Shown here: positions 23,507 through 36,244 of the stretch, in pieces
Layout: every line of letters starts with the position of its first letter
How positions within the stretch are numbered: the first letter of the stretch is position 1
Assembly: GCA_033239125.1 (NCBI GenBank)
Contig: BSWB01000006.1
Location: forward strand, 31,612,001 to 31,676,000
Length of the DNA stretch: 64,000 nucleotides
Direction: 5' to 3'
From: Fagopyrum homotropicum
Taxonomy: Eukaryota > Streptophyta > Magnoliopsida > Caryophyllales > Polygonaceae
Translations under genes and position numbers: made by a program
The notes under the pieces: model-generated
The model's database searches: none
What the model was told of the DNA's origin: nothing
Seen by the model: only the letters and a program-made list of their open reading frames with translations

Positions 23507-25441
23507 TTAATCTGTCCTTTCCCTATTAGGATTCATCCTCACATCATCATAAGCTTTCACAGCTTCTAAACTAAACTTTTCTAAAGCCTCAAAAATTTGA
23601 ATCAAATCGACCTTCAGATCATTGCCTTCTGAAACACCATTTTCATCATAAGCAACCAATGAGACATCTTTCCCATTCTTTATTTTCGCCCTCTCCCCGC
23701 GAATCGAACGAATTTGATCTTCAATATGCCTTTGGCTATGCACTTCATTCTCCTGCCTTTCTGACAGCTTATGCAAGCTTGCAGCAAACTCATTCATGGC
23801 AGTTTGGACATCACTCACTGATACACTAGATATTCTTTCCATTGCTTGCTCCCAATCATGGCACATTACATAAACCGGTCGAGTTTCTTCATCTTCATCA
23901 TTCAGACAACTTAAAAGCCACCTATTCAAAGACTTGACGTATCGCTTTTGTAACTCGATCCAATCACTGAAGCGATTGCACCATTTTAGTAGCTCCAGTT
24001 CAAGCTCAACGTTGTTCCTTACACTTGAAACTTGATGGAAATCTGTATTTGGTCGGAGTTGGATCGTTTTTGTTTCAAGTATTGCCTGAAACTGCTTATG
24101 GTGACACTTGAGCATCAATCTCCACATCCTTTTCAAGCTGAAAATGAGTTTTCTGATTTGGGGTTGCAACTCTTTATCTCTTAATTGGTGTATCCAACGA
24201 GCAGCAACACGGACAGATTTGATAGACACGTTGATTTTTGTCAACAGCTTTCTTATCGAAGCCTGTGTTGCTTCAATCTTAGTAGCTTCAGCACCTTCAT
24301 CTTCGAGAAGTCTCAGTTTCTTGCATTTCTTCTCATACATGATACGAAGCTTCTCTTCATCCTAAAATCAACAAAGACTTTAGTTGCTGTTTTGGTAAGT
24401 TTGCTACAAAGAATGTAAACTGAATTATACCTTAACTTCCTTATACAGCTTCTTCTCCCATATACATAGTTTGTCTAAAGTTGAAACAATGCCTGAAGAG
24501 TCTAGCAAGTCATCATTCCCAATGTCCGGATCATATGATCTTGATTCAGGCTGTAGAATTAATAATGACTGACTTATAGAGCACAGTATCCTTGAAAGTA
24601 CAGCTGCATAATGTAATTATAACTTAAGTCAGCTTAGATTTCATACAATAAAAGATGAACACGTATTCATAAACTGAAAATCCTTACATCTCAAGAAGTC
24701 ACCTCGTGAGTGGTAAGGCAGCTTCCCTGGGCCGAGCAACCGGCAGACCTCCTTCCCATAATCAGAGGCGGTGTCGAATTCATCCTTAACTTCACCAACA
24801 GCCTCGCGCAGGTCACGCGTTCCCTGACTCTCCAGACCTTCATCCATCTCCAAGTAGAGCTCATCTGTACTTGAGGAGATGCTGACGTCAGAAACTGAAC
24901 TACTACACGTAGTCATCTCTTTCACATCAACTGGTGGGTCTTCCAGAACATAGAGCTGCTGTGAATGCTGCTGCACTTCAGTTTCTGTATCCTCCTCTAG
25001 GTCAGGGATTCCTTCTCTCTCCCTGACCTCTCTCGAGTCGAGAGTACTCGTATTGGAGTCATACCCCAATATTGCACTGCCATTATCATCAAACATTTCA
25101 AAGGGATTAATGTAATCCCAAGTAAACCCTGTGTTGCAATCAGAGTAAGAATAGATTGGAGCTGGCATTGCCTCTTCATAAACCCTAGATGGCATAGGGT
25201 TCCAAACACTCTTCATGTAAGAACACTCGATGATTGGAGAAGGAAGAAGTTGAGGCTTTGGGGATTCGTCGTCGATGAAGCGGAGGAGGGCGTTTCCGAC
25301 GTCATGAAGAGAGCGGAAGTAGGAGACATGGGCGGCAGCGAGGGCGGATCGGTGGTCCGAGGAAGCTTTGATGAGGATCAACCTCTTCTTACAGATTGCC
25401 ACTAGAGGTTGATCATCCAACTTGGATGCTTTACACCCCAT
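23507..25441 (-). CDS. DUF630/DUF632 protein (NRG2 / ROLLING AND ERECT LEAF 2-like)
   Basis: Three exons: 25441-24688, 24603-24431 and 24361-23507. All junctions are GT..AG and phases close to 593 aa. The N-terminus MGCKASKLDDQPLVAICKKR is the DUF630 domain with Gly2/Cys3 for probable N-myristoylation and palmitoylation, so peripheral membrane attachment is likely. A middle acidic, Ser-rich linker (about residues 100-235) is followed from exon 2 onward by DUF632, an alpha-helical region (LDKLCIWEKKLYKEVKDEEK, later WLLSCLND and MCHDWEQAM). Known members include Arabidopsis NRG2, a nitrate-signalling factor, and rice REL2, a leaf-shape regulator. Which subfamily this belongs to cannot be told here. 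The C-terminus (AYDDVRMNPNRERTD) runs to the first stop. Confidence 0.9.
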
Positions 25442-25961
25442 TCTTGGCTTAAACTAGTTTAGTGGGTGAAGTTGAAACTTGAAACAATATATGCCAATTA
25501 ATTGCGGGGTGACATGTTTTCTCCTTTATTAATCTCATCCCTGCAAGATTCCTTTCATTAAATTAGTCATTACAAGGTTTGATGTAGATTCTGCATACAA
25601 TGAAGGTCGATAAGATGTCAACGGACGGAGAGATACATAAATGTTGTTGAGGACAAGGCCCCCAAAGTGAAGCCTGTAAACGCACTAAACAACAAAATGC
25701 TGTGGACCTCGAATGGCAAACCCTGTGATTAATGCTAATCACGTGTGCATTTAGGATTATTAGGAAAAACTGTCGGATAATCGTATCTCGTTATTAAATG
25801 GGTTTGAAAGTGACGACTACGTGCGCATTTGAACGATATAATCAATTAACTGACAATGTAGTCTGTAGATTAACTGAGTAGGTAGATTATCACAGTTTAA
25901 CGTACTACACAATCTTATTTACACAATGTTAATGTATAAAATATTTGTGTAACCAAATCTT

Positions 25962-26190
25962 GCGACGGACTTGTGTAACTAAACATTGTATAAACTTTTG
26001 TAACCAAACTTTGTGTAAATGATAGACTTGTATACATGACATAAACAAACGGAACTTGTGTAATTAAAAAAATGACCGAATGTGTTAAATACATAAATTG
26101 ACATAAACAAATGAAATTGTGTAACGATACTGTAAATGACGGACTTGTGTAACCAAACCTTGTGTAAATGACGGACTTGTGTAGGATTTT
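25962..26190 (+). repeat. decayed minisatellite, same unit as 5098-5462
   Basis: Units such as GACGGACTTGTGTAACC and AAACCTTGTGTAAATGA recur four to six times. The non-repeat part ATAAACAAACGGAACTTGTG also matches the sequence right after the first array, so the two loci share more than the repeat unit. Orientation is the same. Confidence 0.75.
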
Positions 26191-26478
26191 GCAAATATAT
26201 TACTTCCTTATTTAATGGTTTGAATTTATTATTTCATGTAAAAAAATGTTGAGAATATCACAACCCAAGATATCCGGATTAGTTATAGATTACTTCCTTA
26301 TTTAACGGTTTAGGATATTGATTAATATCTTTAATTAGGCAAAATATTAAAATTAAATAGGAGAGATAAGGATGACAAATTAGGTAGAATATTTAATTAT
26401 TTTCAAAATTCATTTTTGTAAAAATAAGAAGTGTCTAGTTCATACTACATGTTACATAAACTACATACTTAGCCAACT

Positions 26479-26483
<5 letters not shown>

Positions 26484-26531
<48 letters not shown>
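26484..26531. repeat. (TA)n microsatellite
   Basis: About 48 bases of uninterrupted TA repeat. Confidence 0.95.
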
Positions 26532-26533
<2 letters not shown>

Positions 26534-27016
26534 TATCATTAATCTCCAAAAACGGTGCTAAAAACTTGATGTGAGGTAAACTACTACCTCAAAACAACAT
26601 ACTACTGTAATTGCACGGCCGTGTCAATGTGAGTATATGATTATATCATCAAGGTTGAATACCAAATGATTATGTGTATGTCAACTTTGTCTCAAGTTCA
26701 CTAAAAATGCTTGAATGTGTAAATTGATGAAATTAAATAGGGGTGATCAAATGATTGAATGCTTGGCTTGGGGTAACAAGTTTCAAGTTAAAAGATCGAG
26801 TATTATTGTGAGGAAAATACTAGGTTTGGAGCTATTTCACCAAACCATAGCTAGAAGCATGCTTAATCATTTTGTGTGCAATCAATGAGGAGAGTATTAA
26901 GTCACAAATACTAAGGTAGCATAGTATAATGTGTAATTTATGAAGGCATTTTGCTTGTGTAAAATAGTTAGTATCACACGGTGTTTGTTCTTTAAACACT
27001 AGTTAATCAAGCTTAA

Positions 27017-28296
27017 TGTTCGCTCCAAAAGGTGTGTGCAAATAAACTTTAAATTTATAACCTAAAATAAAAGCAAAAGCGAACCCGTAATGTACGGATC
27101 AATCGTAGTTCCAAGGTCGATCACATGGATTTGGTGAGAATAAATTCAGCAAAGCAATCTAACTTTAAAAGCATGCAATAACAATGATGAAAAGACAATG
27201 AATAAGATATAAGTATAATTGGGGAAACGCGGATTCTAGAGATCAAAGTATCCGATTGTGGTATTCGATTCAAGATGTCTAAAGATGTGTAAAGGACAAA
27301 GCTGGATATCAAAGGTATATATCTTCGGTAGGTTGTCGTCCGGTTAAGATCCGACTTCCCTTATTCCCAACCAAAGGATTCTACTTAACAGATGTTGAGT
27401 CTCGTCAAAAGAGGTCACAAGGATAGGGTTTAGCTCCCATACCAGCCAAAACCCAAAGAAAAGAAAGATAAAGGCAAAGGGTATGACACTCCTGACTCCT
27501 CTCTCCTAATAGAGGGTTTTGGATCCCCTATCACCTAGAACTTATAAACACTCACAATCAGCAAAGCAAAGGCCAGAAAAGGTTAAACGCGGTAGGCTTT
27601 AAGCAATCTTGAACTTTGGATAAAGGCAAAAGCAAAACATGCACGACAGAAGAAACCACGACAGGATCTTGGGAAATAGCGACCGTGAAATCAAGAACAG
27701 CCCGTGGAAACTCCTCTGCGGCGGTTAAATCACAACTCTCAAGGTCCAATCTATTTGTAAAGGTCAATCTATCATCATCTAAACCATAACCTTCAACCAA
27801 TCACCTATAATCGCAAGGTTTTAGCCAACAATCATCATATCAAAATCAACAATGATATATGAAATCAAGAATGGAATGAAACCAAGAAAACTTAATAACT
27901 TCCAAAGAATCAATCTCCCAATATCTCAAATCAATCAATCAAATATCAAATATCCAAAAAGGCAAAATAAATCAAGAACCTAAATATCTTCAAGAATCCT
28001 TCTTCAAATCTTCCCCCAATTGTTGATATTATACGGGTTGTCAATCCGTGTCAATGGCGTAGAAGACCAACTTCCGTGGGGTGTCAATCCATGTCAGAGG
28101 GCGTCTTCTATGGGCCGTCGGTATTGGAGTCTGTGGTGGAAGATATTGGTTGTCAGCTGTCCGCTGTCCAAGTCTGCCTTTCAATGTTGAAGACTATGAG
28201 ATATTTATAAGGATACATCTAGGGTTTACAAGAATGAGTTAAAGATCAATCGCATCTAAAAGATAAACCCTAACTTAAAGATAAAACCCTAAATAT
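27017..28296 (-). mobile_element. Athila-type LTR fragment, reversed
   Basis: Read on the minus strand, the sequence ends ...CTTTTGGAGCGAACA at 27017. That matches the E2 LTR end (...TTTTGGAGCGAACA) and resembles the E1 LTR end, including the upstream ATTGATCCGTACA and GGGTTCGC words. A TATA box (TATAAATAT on minus, about 28201-28211) lies near its right side. The expected TG... start is absent; sequence passes directly into LINE-like coding DNA at about 28297, so the LTR is truncated. No internal element sequence is attached, and no TSD was found. Confidence 0.7.
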
Positions 28297-28411
28297 GTCG
28301 GCTTGCCATATACCTAGGCGAGAGGGAAGTCGGACACGACCAGGATTTCGAAGAGACTTGATCGAGTCCTACTCACAACCGATGGGAGATTGAGATGGCC
28401 GGATGTGGAGG
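28297..28411 (+). pseudogene. LINE relic, left part (endonuclease region)
   Basis: Frame +: YVGLPYT, a TAG, then ARGKSDTTRISKRLDRVLL and PDVE. It continues after the Athila insertion at 41709 as VRHLPHLSSDHNLLLLSF, using the GGAGG target copy. This is the C-terminal part of a LINE APE endonuclease (TW.RG...RLDR...SSDH). The tryptophan expected in PYTW is a stop here. The left edge abuts the reversed LTR fragment. Confidence 0.8.
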
Positions 28412-30181
28412 TGTTAGCATGAAATATTGTGATATTTTAGGCACGTTTTCTAAACGCATTTGATTCATATTGATAGTCTTTGATTGAGCATCGTTGCATA
28501 TGTGAGCTAGTATTGCCTATATTGTCGATATGGATATCTACACTAGCTTTATGTTGATTATAGGTGATTGAGAGTCATTTCCGAACGGAATCGAGCAAAG
28601 AAGAGTTGATTGAATATGTCCATAGATTGAGGGCATTATTAGGAGCAAATTGGAGTTCAACTTGAGGAATGCACGAGGCTAGGGAAGAATCACGTTCTTG
28701 CCCTAAACCACGCTCTAAAATACGGCCGTACTACAAACCACGTTTAGTTCCACGGCCGTGGAACCCTGCAAAGAGAGGCGTGATGCATTCCAGTAACTAT
28801 TACGGTCGTGGAACATATGGTCCAAACCGTGACACAATCCACGCTCTAAATTACGGTCATGGAATCTTCCACGACCGTGATCTTGGCGATCTTTTTCGCC
28901 ACATTTTGAAGCCACGATCTTTTGAAGATTGGGCCGGGTCGATATTTTATCTTGCCCTATAAAAAGACGGACGAAGCAAGATTCCGTCATCTTCGCTTAG
29001 GGAATTTTGGCAATCCACGCTTCATCTCCGCTTAGAGAATTTCAACGCCGTTTAAGCCCTTGCTTGGAATCATTGACATCTCATTGGAGATCGAAGTTCG
29101 CATCTGGGATTTGCCCTAATCTCGCACTTTTGGTGGAGATTGCTGTTGAGATCTCCGGATTGGCGGAAGATCGAAGCTTTTGGAAGATTGTTGCAAGAAG
29201 ATCTCTCTTCTTATTTAGGTTTGATTTGGAAAACGGATTGACATCCCGTTCTCCCTTCTTTCCTAAGATTGTGATTGTTTGCTTTATTCTGAATCCATTG
29301 ACAATATTTGTTCTCGATTGTGACTTTGAGATTGGTTTGAAGATTATTGAAAGTTTTTGGAAGTTTTCATCTTTCTATCTTTTAATCCTTGAATTGATTT
29401 CAACATGACGGTTATTGGCTAAAAACCCTTAACAATTCTAAGGTGAAGGGTTGGTAGTTGTGGCTTAGATGATGATAGATCGATCGTAAACAAGATTAGA
29501 CCTTGAGAGTTAGAGAGAATCGTCGACGAACCCTAAATTACGGTTTGTTCTTGAGTTCCACGACCGTGGAATCTCAAGATCCACCCGTAATTTCCCTTAA
29601 GTTTACGAACCTGCTTTTACTTTAGTCCAAAGTTAAAGATTTGCTTTAACTTAGTTTAGACTTGTCTTTTCTAGGTGGTAGTGAAGCCTCAACAACCTCT
29701 ACCTCGATTGTGAGTGTCATAACCATAATCGGCTAAGTTAGTCTTGATCCTTGGATTACAAGTTTGGGTATTTGACATTAATTCTTGCTTTTAGAACCTT
29801 TCTATATTGAGCCTCAACAACCTGTATAGGGAGTGTCTTGTAGGTGAGTCATATAAGGTTTTTGGAACTTCACCGTACGATTACCTTACATTAGCATACC
29901 TTTGCATATCTCAACTCTGTCTTTATATCATTAGTATATCTTGAATCGATTGCCACAGCTGGATACCTGGATCTTTAGGATTGTTGTTTTCCCAATATTT
30001 GCAAAACTCTCATATTTACTCGCTTGATAATCTGCAATTGAATTTGTTCCCACCCAAATCCCTGTGTTCGATACTCTGGAATTCTTGCTTAACTACGTCG
30101 ATCCGTACACTGCGGGTTCGCTTGATTGATTCTAGTTTTATAAATTTAAAACTTATTTGCACACACCTCTAGGGGCGAACA
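28412..30181 (+). repeat. E1 5' LTR
   Basis: Begins TGTTAGCATG and ends GGGGCGAACA. A TATA box (CTATAAAAAG, about 28957-28966) is a plausible pol II promoter. Upstream of it lies a cluster of palindromes (TACGGCCGTA 28721-28730; TTCCACGGCCGTGGAA 28748-28763; half-sites to 28880), and downstream another (TTCCACGACCGTGGAA 29556-29571). Open frames inside it are not genes. Confidence 0.95.
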
Positions 30182-30187
30182 AGTTTT

Positions 30188-30205
30188 TGGCGCCGTTGCC
30201 GGGGA
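30188..30205 (+). promoter_or_regulatory. E1 primer-binding site, tRNA-Asp type
   Basis: TGGCGCCGTTGCCGGGGA, six bases after the LTR, is the usual Athila/Tat primer site complementary to the 3' end of tRNA-Asp (established knowledge). Confidence 0.85.
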
Positions 30206-30282
30206 TTTGGTTTCGGCCGAATTCGGTAGCCGGTTGTCAAGCTTGGGAGCTTGCTCTCGTTATTTGATATTACTTTGAGTGC

Positions 30283-33200
30283 ATGCGCAGGTCTAGGAAC
30301 ACCGAAGATCTCTTGCCTCTTGATCAAGAGCTAGAGAAAACTTTAAGGCAAAAGCGCAAGGAAAAGAAGATGGCTGAAGGACACGAACGTGATCTTCAGG
30401 CGGAGTTAGCGGAGAAGGAAGCTCAACTCCAATGGAATGAGACTCTCCGCCAAGATGAGATGGATCGTCATCAATCTCAAGTTAACAATCTACAAGACAT
30501 GATCTTCCAGATGAGGGTAGAGATGAGCGACCTTAAGAATAAGGGAAGCAAGAAATCCTCAAGGAAAGCATCAAGGTCTAGAAGAAAAAGTCACTCATCC
30601 GCTGATGATAGTGATTCTTCCATGCCACCGCTAGAGGAGATTGATCCCACGATCAATGTAAATCCTTTCCATCCACAAGGGGCTGCTAATCGCCGCATCC
30701 CGCCTAGGAATGTGAGGATCGAACGTGTAGATAATGAGCCGAGAACTCTTGGCCAACGGATGGATCCAACACAACAACCACGCCGCTTGGGCGTGAATTT
30801 CGATGCTGAAGATGTGCAAGGGTTTAGCTTCAACCCTCAAGTCATTACTCTTGTTCGCCAAAACCAATTTAGCGGGACAAGCGCTGAATCTCCACACCAA
30901 CACTTGCAGAACTTTGAGTGTATGATGGAGACAATGAGACCAAAGGGCGCTACTACCAACAGCTATAAGCTCAAGCCTTTCTTCTTCTCCTTGAAGGGGA
31001 AAGCGTTATCTTGGTATTAGGCTCTTCCTAATGGGAAACTAGATACGTGGGAAGACCTTTCCGCGGAGTTCCTCACCAAATTCTTTCCGCCATCCAAAAC
31101 GGCGGAACTTAGAGGTAAGATTAATGCTTTTTCCATGAGACCTAACGAAAGTTTGTTTCAATCTTGGGAAAGTTTTCAGGATTTGCTCTTGGATTGCCCT
31201 CATCATGGCATATCCAAACTTGCCTTGTTGGAGATTTACTACAAGGGGCTGGATGCGGGAACGCAATTCAACCTCCAATCCCTCTCATATGGAACGTTCA
31301 TGGACATGAGAGAAGATGACGCTTGGGACTTCATTGAGAAGCAAGCAAGAGTCATAGATAAGTATTCCCACCGGAAAGTGGAGGGAAATCGTGTGGAGCA
31401 AGGAGCAAAGCTCACACACGAAGCTCAAAATCAGATTTTCTCCCTCAACAATGAGATCAAAGAGTTGAAGGAGGCTATCAAGACCAACTTCCCAAAGCAA
31501 CAAGGGAAGGATGTTGGTTATTTGGGCAACAACAATGGCGGCAACAACAATAACCGGAACAATAACCGGAATAACAATTGGAATGGAAACAACAACAACC
31601 GGAACAACGATTGGAACAACAATAGGGGTTCAAACAACAACAATTGGCGCTCCAATCAACAAAATTCCGGTAACTCTTATCCTTCCAACTCAAATTCACT
31701 AACTCCACCTTCCTCTTCCTCTACTCCTTTGAAAAGCCAGGGGCAATCATCTAATGGAGGAAACACTTCGGGGAAGGAGAAGCCCGATCCCATATTGGAA
31801 ACGATTTTGGAAAAGCTTCAAGGGTTGGAGAACCGCCTCATCAAGGTTGATGATCAAGTTTCTAAGGTTGACAAATCTCAAAAGGTTTTAGAAAACCAAA
31901 TTTTCAACCACGCGGAGGAAGTTCCTAGAAATCAAGGGAAGCTTCCAGGAAAGACGGAGGACAACCCTAAGGGAAGGGTGATGGCGATTACAACTAGGAG
32001 CGGAGTGACAACCACCGATCCGCAGCCTACGTTCGTTGAAGTCCCCGTAGAGAAGGGCAAGGAGAAGGGGAAGGAGAAGGAAGACGTCTACGTTCCTCCT
32101 CCAGCTTACAAACCTCCCCTTCCATTCCCTCAATCTAGAGCGCGAGCGCGCCTAGACAAACAATTCGGTAAGTTCATAGAACTCATGAGTAAGCTGCATA
32201 TTAACATACCATATATTGATGCTATTGTAGGTATGCCGGCTTATGGCAAGTTCTTGAAGGAGCTCCTCTCCAACAAGAAGAAGCTAGAAGACTTCGGCGA
32301 GGTCAAGATGAGTTCGGATTCTTCGGACCTCATCAAGACCATGAAGGAGAAAATGCCCCCAAAGCTGAAGGATCCGGGGTCATTTTGCATTCCCATTGGA
32401 GTGGGAGATGTCACATATGACGCTTTATGTGACTTAGGAGCAAGTGTGAGCATCATACCACTTGCATTGTGTAGGAAGATCGGTTTAGGTGACCCTAAAC
32501 CGGTGAAGATGACGTTATACATGGCGGATCGATCCATCACTCGCCCCGTCGGTATTGTAGAAGACGTCCCGGTCAAGCTAGGTAAATTCTTCGTTCCCAT
32601 TGATTTCGTCGTGCTTGACATTCCTGCAGATAGTCCGGTCCCGATCATACTCGGAAGACCGTTCCTTGCAACTTCCGGCTGCATAGTCGATTGCAAGAAT
32701 GGTAGACTCGCTTTTGACATAGGAGAAGAGAAAGTAGAGTTCGTTCTTTCCACTCTAGTGAAGGAGCCAATCTTTGATGAGGATATTTACGATATCCAAG
32801 ATGAAGAAGGGTTGTCTAGAGAGGAGGTAAGTGCGATTCTCTTTAACGATCCTTTACAAAAAGTTATCACTATGAGTCTAACCAATGTAGGGGAAGATGA
32901 AGAGTGCAATGAGGCAATTGAAGCCTTAGAAGCACAAGAAGAGATGCATGAAGAGGAGTTTGAGAAACTCCACGATGAGGCTGAGAATGTCAGAATCCAC
33001 GGTCATACTCTGTATTCCACGACCGTGGATTCCACAACCAAAATCATGCCTCATTCCAGGGGATTATACGGACGTGGAGAAGATGTGACAACCGTATTTC
33101 CCTTCCACGCCCTAAACCACGGCCGTGGAGGACAAGATCCACCCGTAATTTTGGCCGTGGAAGAGAGTGATCGAGACATTTCTTCGACTTCTTCCGATTC

Positions 33201-36189
33201 TTCTCCAACACACCCATCACCCTTAGAAACTTCTAAGGAAACATCGGATGCTTCTCAAGGATCGTTGGAAGCTCCGAAAACAATGGAACTCAAACCACTT
33301 CCTACTCATCTAAGGTACGCTTTTCTAGGACCTAATTCTACCTTTCCGGTTATTGTTAGTTCCGACCTAAGCATAGATGAACATGAATAGCTCATGATTG
33401 TCCTTAGGAAACATAGGAAGGCTATAGGCTATACTATCGAGGACTTAGTAGGAATTAAACCCTCCCTATGCATGCATAAGATACTAATGGAGGAAGACTT
33501 TAGAACTTCGAGACAACCTCAAAGGCGGTTGAATCCGACCATGAAGGAGGTTGTCAAGAAGGAAATTCTTAAACTTCTTGATGCAGGTATCATCTATCCT
33601 ATCTCCGATAGTAAGTGGGTGAGTCCAGTTCAAGTAGTTCCGAAGAAGGGAGGAATGACGGTCATCACTAACAAGAACAACGAACTCATTCCTACCCGAA
33701 CCGTGACTGGATGGCGGATGTGCATAGACTACCGCAAGCTCAACAACGCAACGCGGAAGGATCATTTTCCATTGTCATTCATTGATCAAATGCTTGAAAG
33801 GTTAGCGCAACATTCACATTTTTGCTACCTTGACGGCTATAGTGGTTTCTTTCAGATTCCGATACATCCGGATGATCAGGAGAAGACCACATTCACATGC
33901 CCGTGGGGTACGTTTGCTTATAGGAGAATGCCATTCGGGCTTTGCAACGCCCCAGCCACCTTCCAACGGTGCATGATGGCCATCTTCTCCGAATACGTAG
34001 AGGAAATCATGGAAGTCTTCATGGACGACTTCTCCGTATACGGTTCCTCTTTTAACGATTGCCTTTCTAACCTTTCTCTTGTTTTGCAAAGGTGTGAAGA
34101 CACTAATCTAGTTCTTAATTGGGAGAAGTGTCAATTCATGGTTAAGGAAGGAATCGTATTAGGTCACTTAGTCTCCAGTAGAGGGATAGAAGTAGACAAA
34201 GCTAAGATAGAGACCATAGAGAAACTTCCTCCCCCAATTTCGGTGAAAGGGATAAGAAGTTTCCTAGGACATGCTGGATTTTATAGACGTTTCATCAAGG
34301 ACTTTTCTAAGATATCAAAACCTCTCACTAATCTATTGATGAAGGATGCGGTTTTTGAGTTTTCGCAGGAATGTTTAGATGCGTTCAACACCATTCGGCA
34401 AGCTCTAATCTCAGCACCTATTATCCAACCTCCGGATTGGACTCTACCCTTTGAGATTATGTGCGACGCTAGTGACGTAGCTATTGGAGCTGTTCTTGGA
34501 CAACGAATGGAAGGGCGAACCCATGCCATATACTATGCTAGCAAGACGCTAGATGAAGCGCAGCTCAACTACGCCACTACCGAGAAAGAGTTTTTAGCCA
34601 TTGTCTATGCTATTGACAAGTTTCGCTCTTATCTTGTAGGTGCAAAGGTGATTGTGTACACGGATCATGCTGCGATCCTTTACCTCCTTGCGAAGAAAGA
34701 TGCGAAACCAAGGCTGATTAGATGGATTCTTCTCCTACAAGAATTCGATCTTGAGATCCGCGACAAGAAAGGTTCAGAAAATTCTGTTGCGGATCATTTG
34801 AGTCGTCTAACACATCTAGAGGACGACCATCTACCTATTGATGACTCCTTCCCGGACGAACACCTACATATCATAGAGGAGTGCATCAACGTGATCTCTA
34901 AAGGTAACGAACCATGGTTTGTTGATTTTGTTAACTATTTGGTTTGCCAGGAGATACCACCCGGACTATCCTACGCACAAAGGAAGAAGTTCTTCAAGGA
35001 CGTCCGGGAATACTATTGGAACGAGCCTCTCCTCTTTAAGAGAGGTCCGGATGGCATCATTCGGCGATGTGTGCCGGAAGATGAGATGCAAAGTGTCATC
35101 CTTCATTGTCATTCACTACCTTGTGGAGGACACGCTAGTTCGAACAAGACTAGCGCAAAGGTATTACAATCTGGATTCTTTTGGCCTACTTTGTTTAGAG
35201 ATGTGCAATCCTTTGTTTCTTGCTGCGATGCTTGTCAAAGAACAGGCAATATTTCTAGAAGGAACGAGATGCCCCTCAACAACATCCAAGAGGTGGAGAT
35301 TTTCGACGTTTGGGGAGTCGATTTCATGGGGCCATTCCCATCTTCTTGTGGAAACCAATACATACTATTGGCGGTAGACTACGTTTCTAGATGGGTGGAA
35401 GCAATTGCCTCTCCCACCAATGATGCCATGGTGGTGGTTAAGTTCTTCAACAAGACCATTTTCCCACGATTTGGGACGCCAAGGACGATCATTAGTGATG
35501 GAGGTTCTCACTTCATTGCCCGCCGCTTTGAAGCTCTTCTAGCTAAGTATGGGGTTACTCACAAGATCGCTACCCCTTACCATCCACAAACAAGTGGACA
35601 AGTTGAGATCTCAAATAGGGAGATCAAAGGAATCTTAGAGAAGACGGTTTCAAGGACTAGGAAGGATTGGTCCTTGAAGCTTGATGATGCATTATGGGCA
35701 TACCGGACTGCGTACAAGACTCCCATAGGAACCACACCATACAACCTTGTGTATGGGAAGTCTTGTCACTTGCCGGTAGAGTTGGAGCACAAAGCGTTTT
35801 GGGCTATCAAGTGGCTGAATTTCGGCATGAAGGAAGCGGGAGAGAAGCGTCTCCTCGACATCAATAAGCTGGATGAACTCCGCTTGAATGCTTATGAAAA
35901 CGCTAAGATCTACAAGGAAAGAGCAAAGCGTTGGCATGATAAGCATATCATTCCAAAGGACTTCAAAGAAGGAGATCAAGTTCTCCTCTTCAATTCAAGA
36001 CTTCGCCTCTTTCCAGGTAAGCTTAAATCCCGTTGGACCGGACCTTTTCTAATTAAGCGTATTTTCCCCCATGGTGCAGTTGAAGTATGGGGTGAAGCGA
36101 GCGGAAGTTTTAAGGTGAACGGCCAACGACTCAAGAAGTACACGCCGGAACTCCAAACTGAGGAGTTTGCGCCTACCGCACTCGAATAA
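30283..36189 (+). pseudogene. E1 gag-pol polyprotein frame with two amber codons
   Basis: One frame of 1968 codons encodes the structural and enzymatic proteins for copying and integrating the element. Gag (about 1-400) has the conserved QNQFSGT...HLQNFE and DCPHHGI segments and an Asn-rich tract in place of a clear CCHC knuckle. The aspartic protease has CDLGASVSIIP (catalytic Asp about 717) and IILGRPFL. RT has FMDD (1246-1249). RNase H has CDAS (Asp 1395). Integrase has an HHCC finger (CDACQ) and D1680, D1739, E1775 with the expected 35-residue D-E spacing, then a GPF-type tail (WTGPFLIK). TAG stops fall at codon 246 (31018-31020, in gag) and codon 1036 (33388-33390, protease-RT junction). 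The frame is otherwise intact, so the copy is recently disabled. Start ATG at 30283. Confidence 0.93.
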
Positions 36190-36217
36190 GTGCGAGATTG
36201 GTCTAGCTACGGACCTT

Positions 36218-36244
36218 AAACAAAGCGCTTCTTGGGAGGCAACC
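36218..36244 (+). promoter_or_regulatory. conserved post-pol non-coding motif (GCGCTTCTTGGGAGGCAACC)
   Basis: GCGCTTCTTGGGAGGCAACC, about 35 bases after the pol stop, is retained exactly at the matching place in the diverged element E2 (62638-62657). Conservation outside a reading frame implies function at RNA or DNA level, for instance in expressing the downstream ORF (inference). Confidence 0.7.

Larger units (their letters stand above)
25442..27016. other. intergenic with decayed repeats
   Basis: This holds the upstream region of the DUF632 gene, the decayed minisatellite, a TA microsatellite and a repeated ATTACTTCCTTATTTAA word near 26199 and 26290. No coding region is supported. Confidence 0.6.

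Noticed and set aside
28669..29408. Open frames of 97 and 133 codons
   Set aside because: They lie in the LTR of E1 and recur in the 3' LTR at 40191-40930; no protein family is recognised.
33340..33420. Programmed stop readthrough at the protease-RT junction
   Set aside because: The codon is TAG followed by CTC, without a known readthrough context; a point mutation is simpler.
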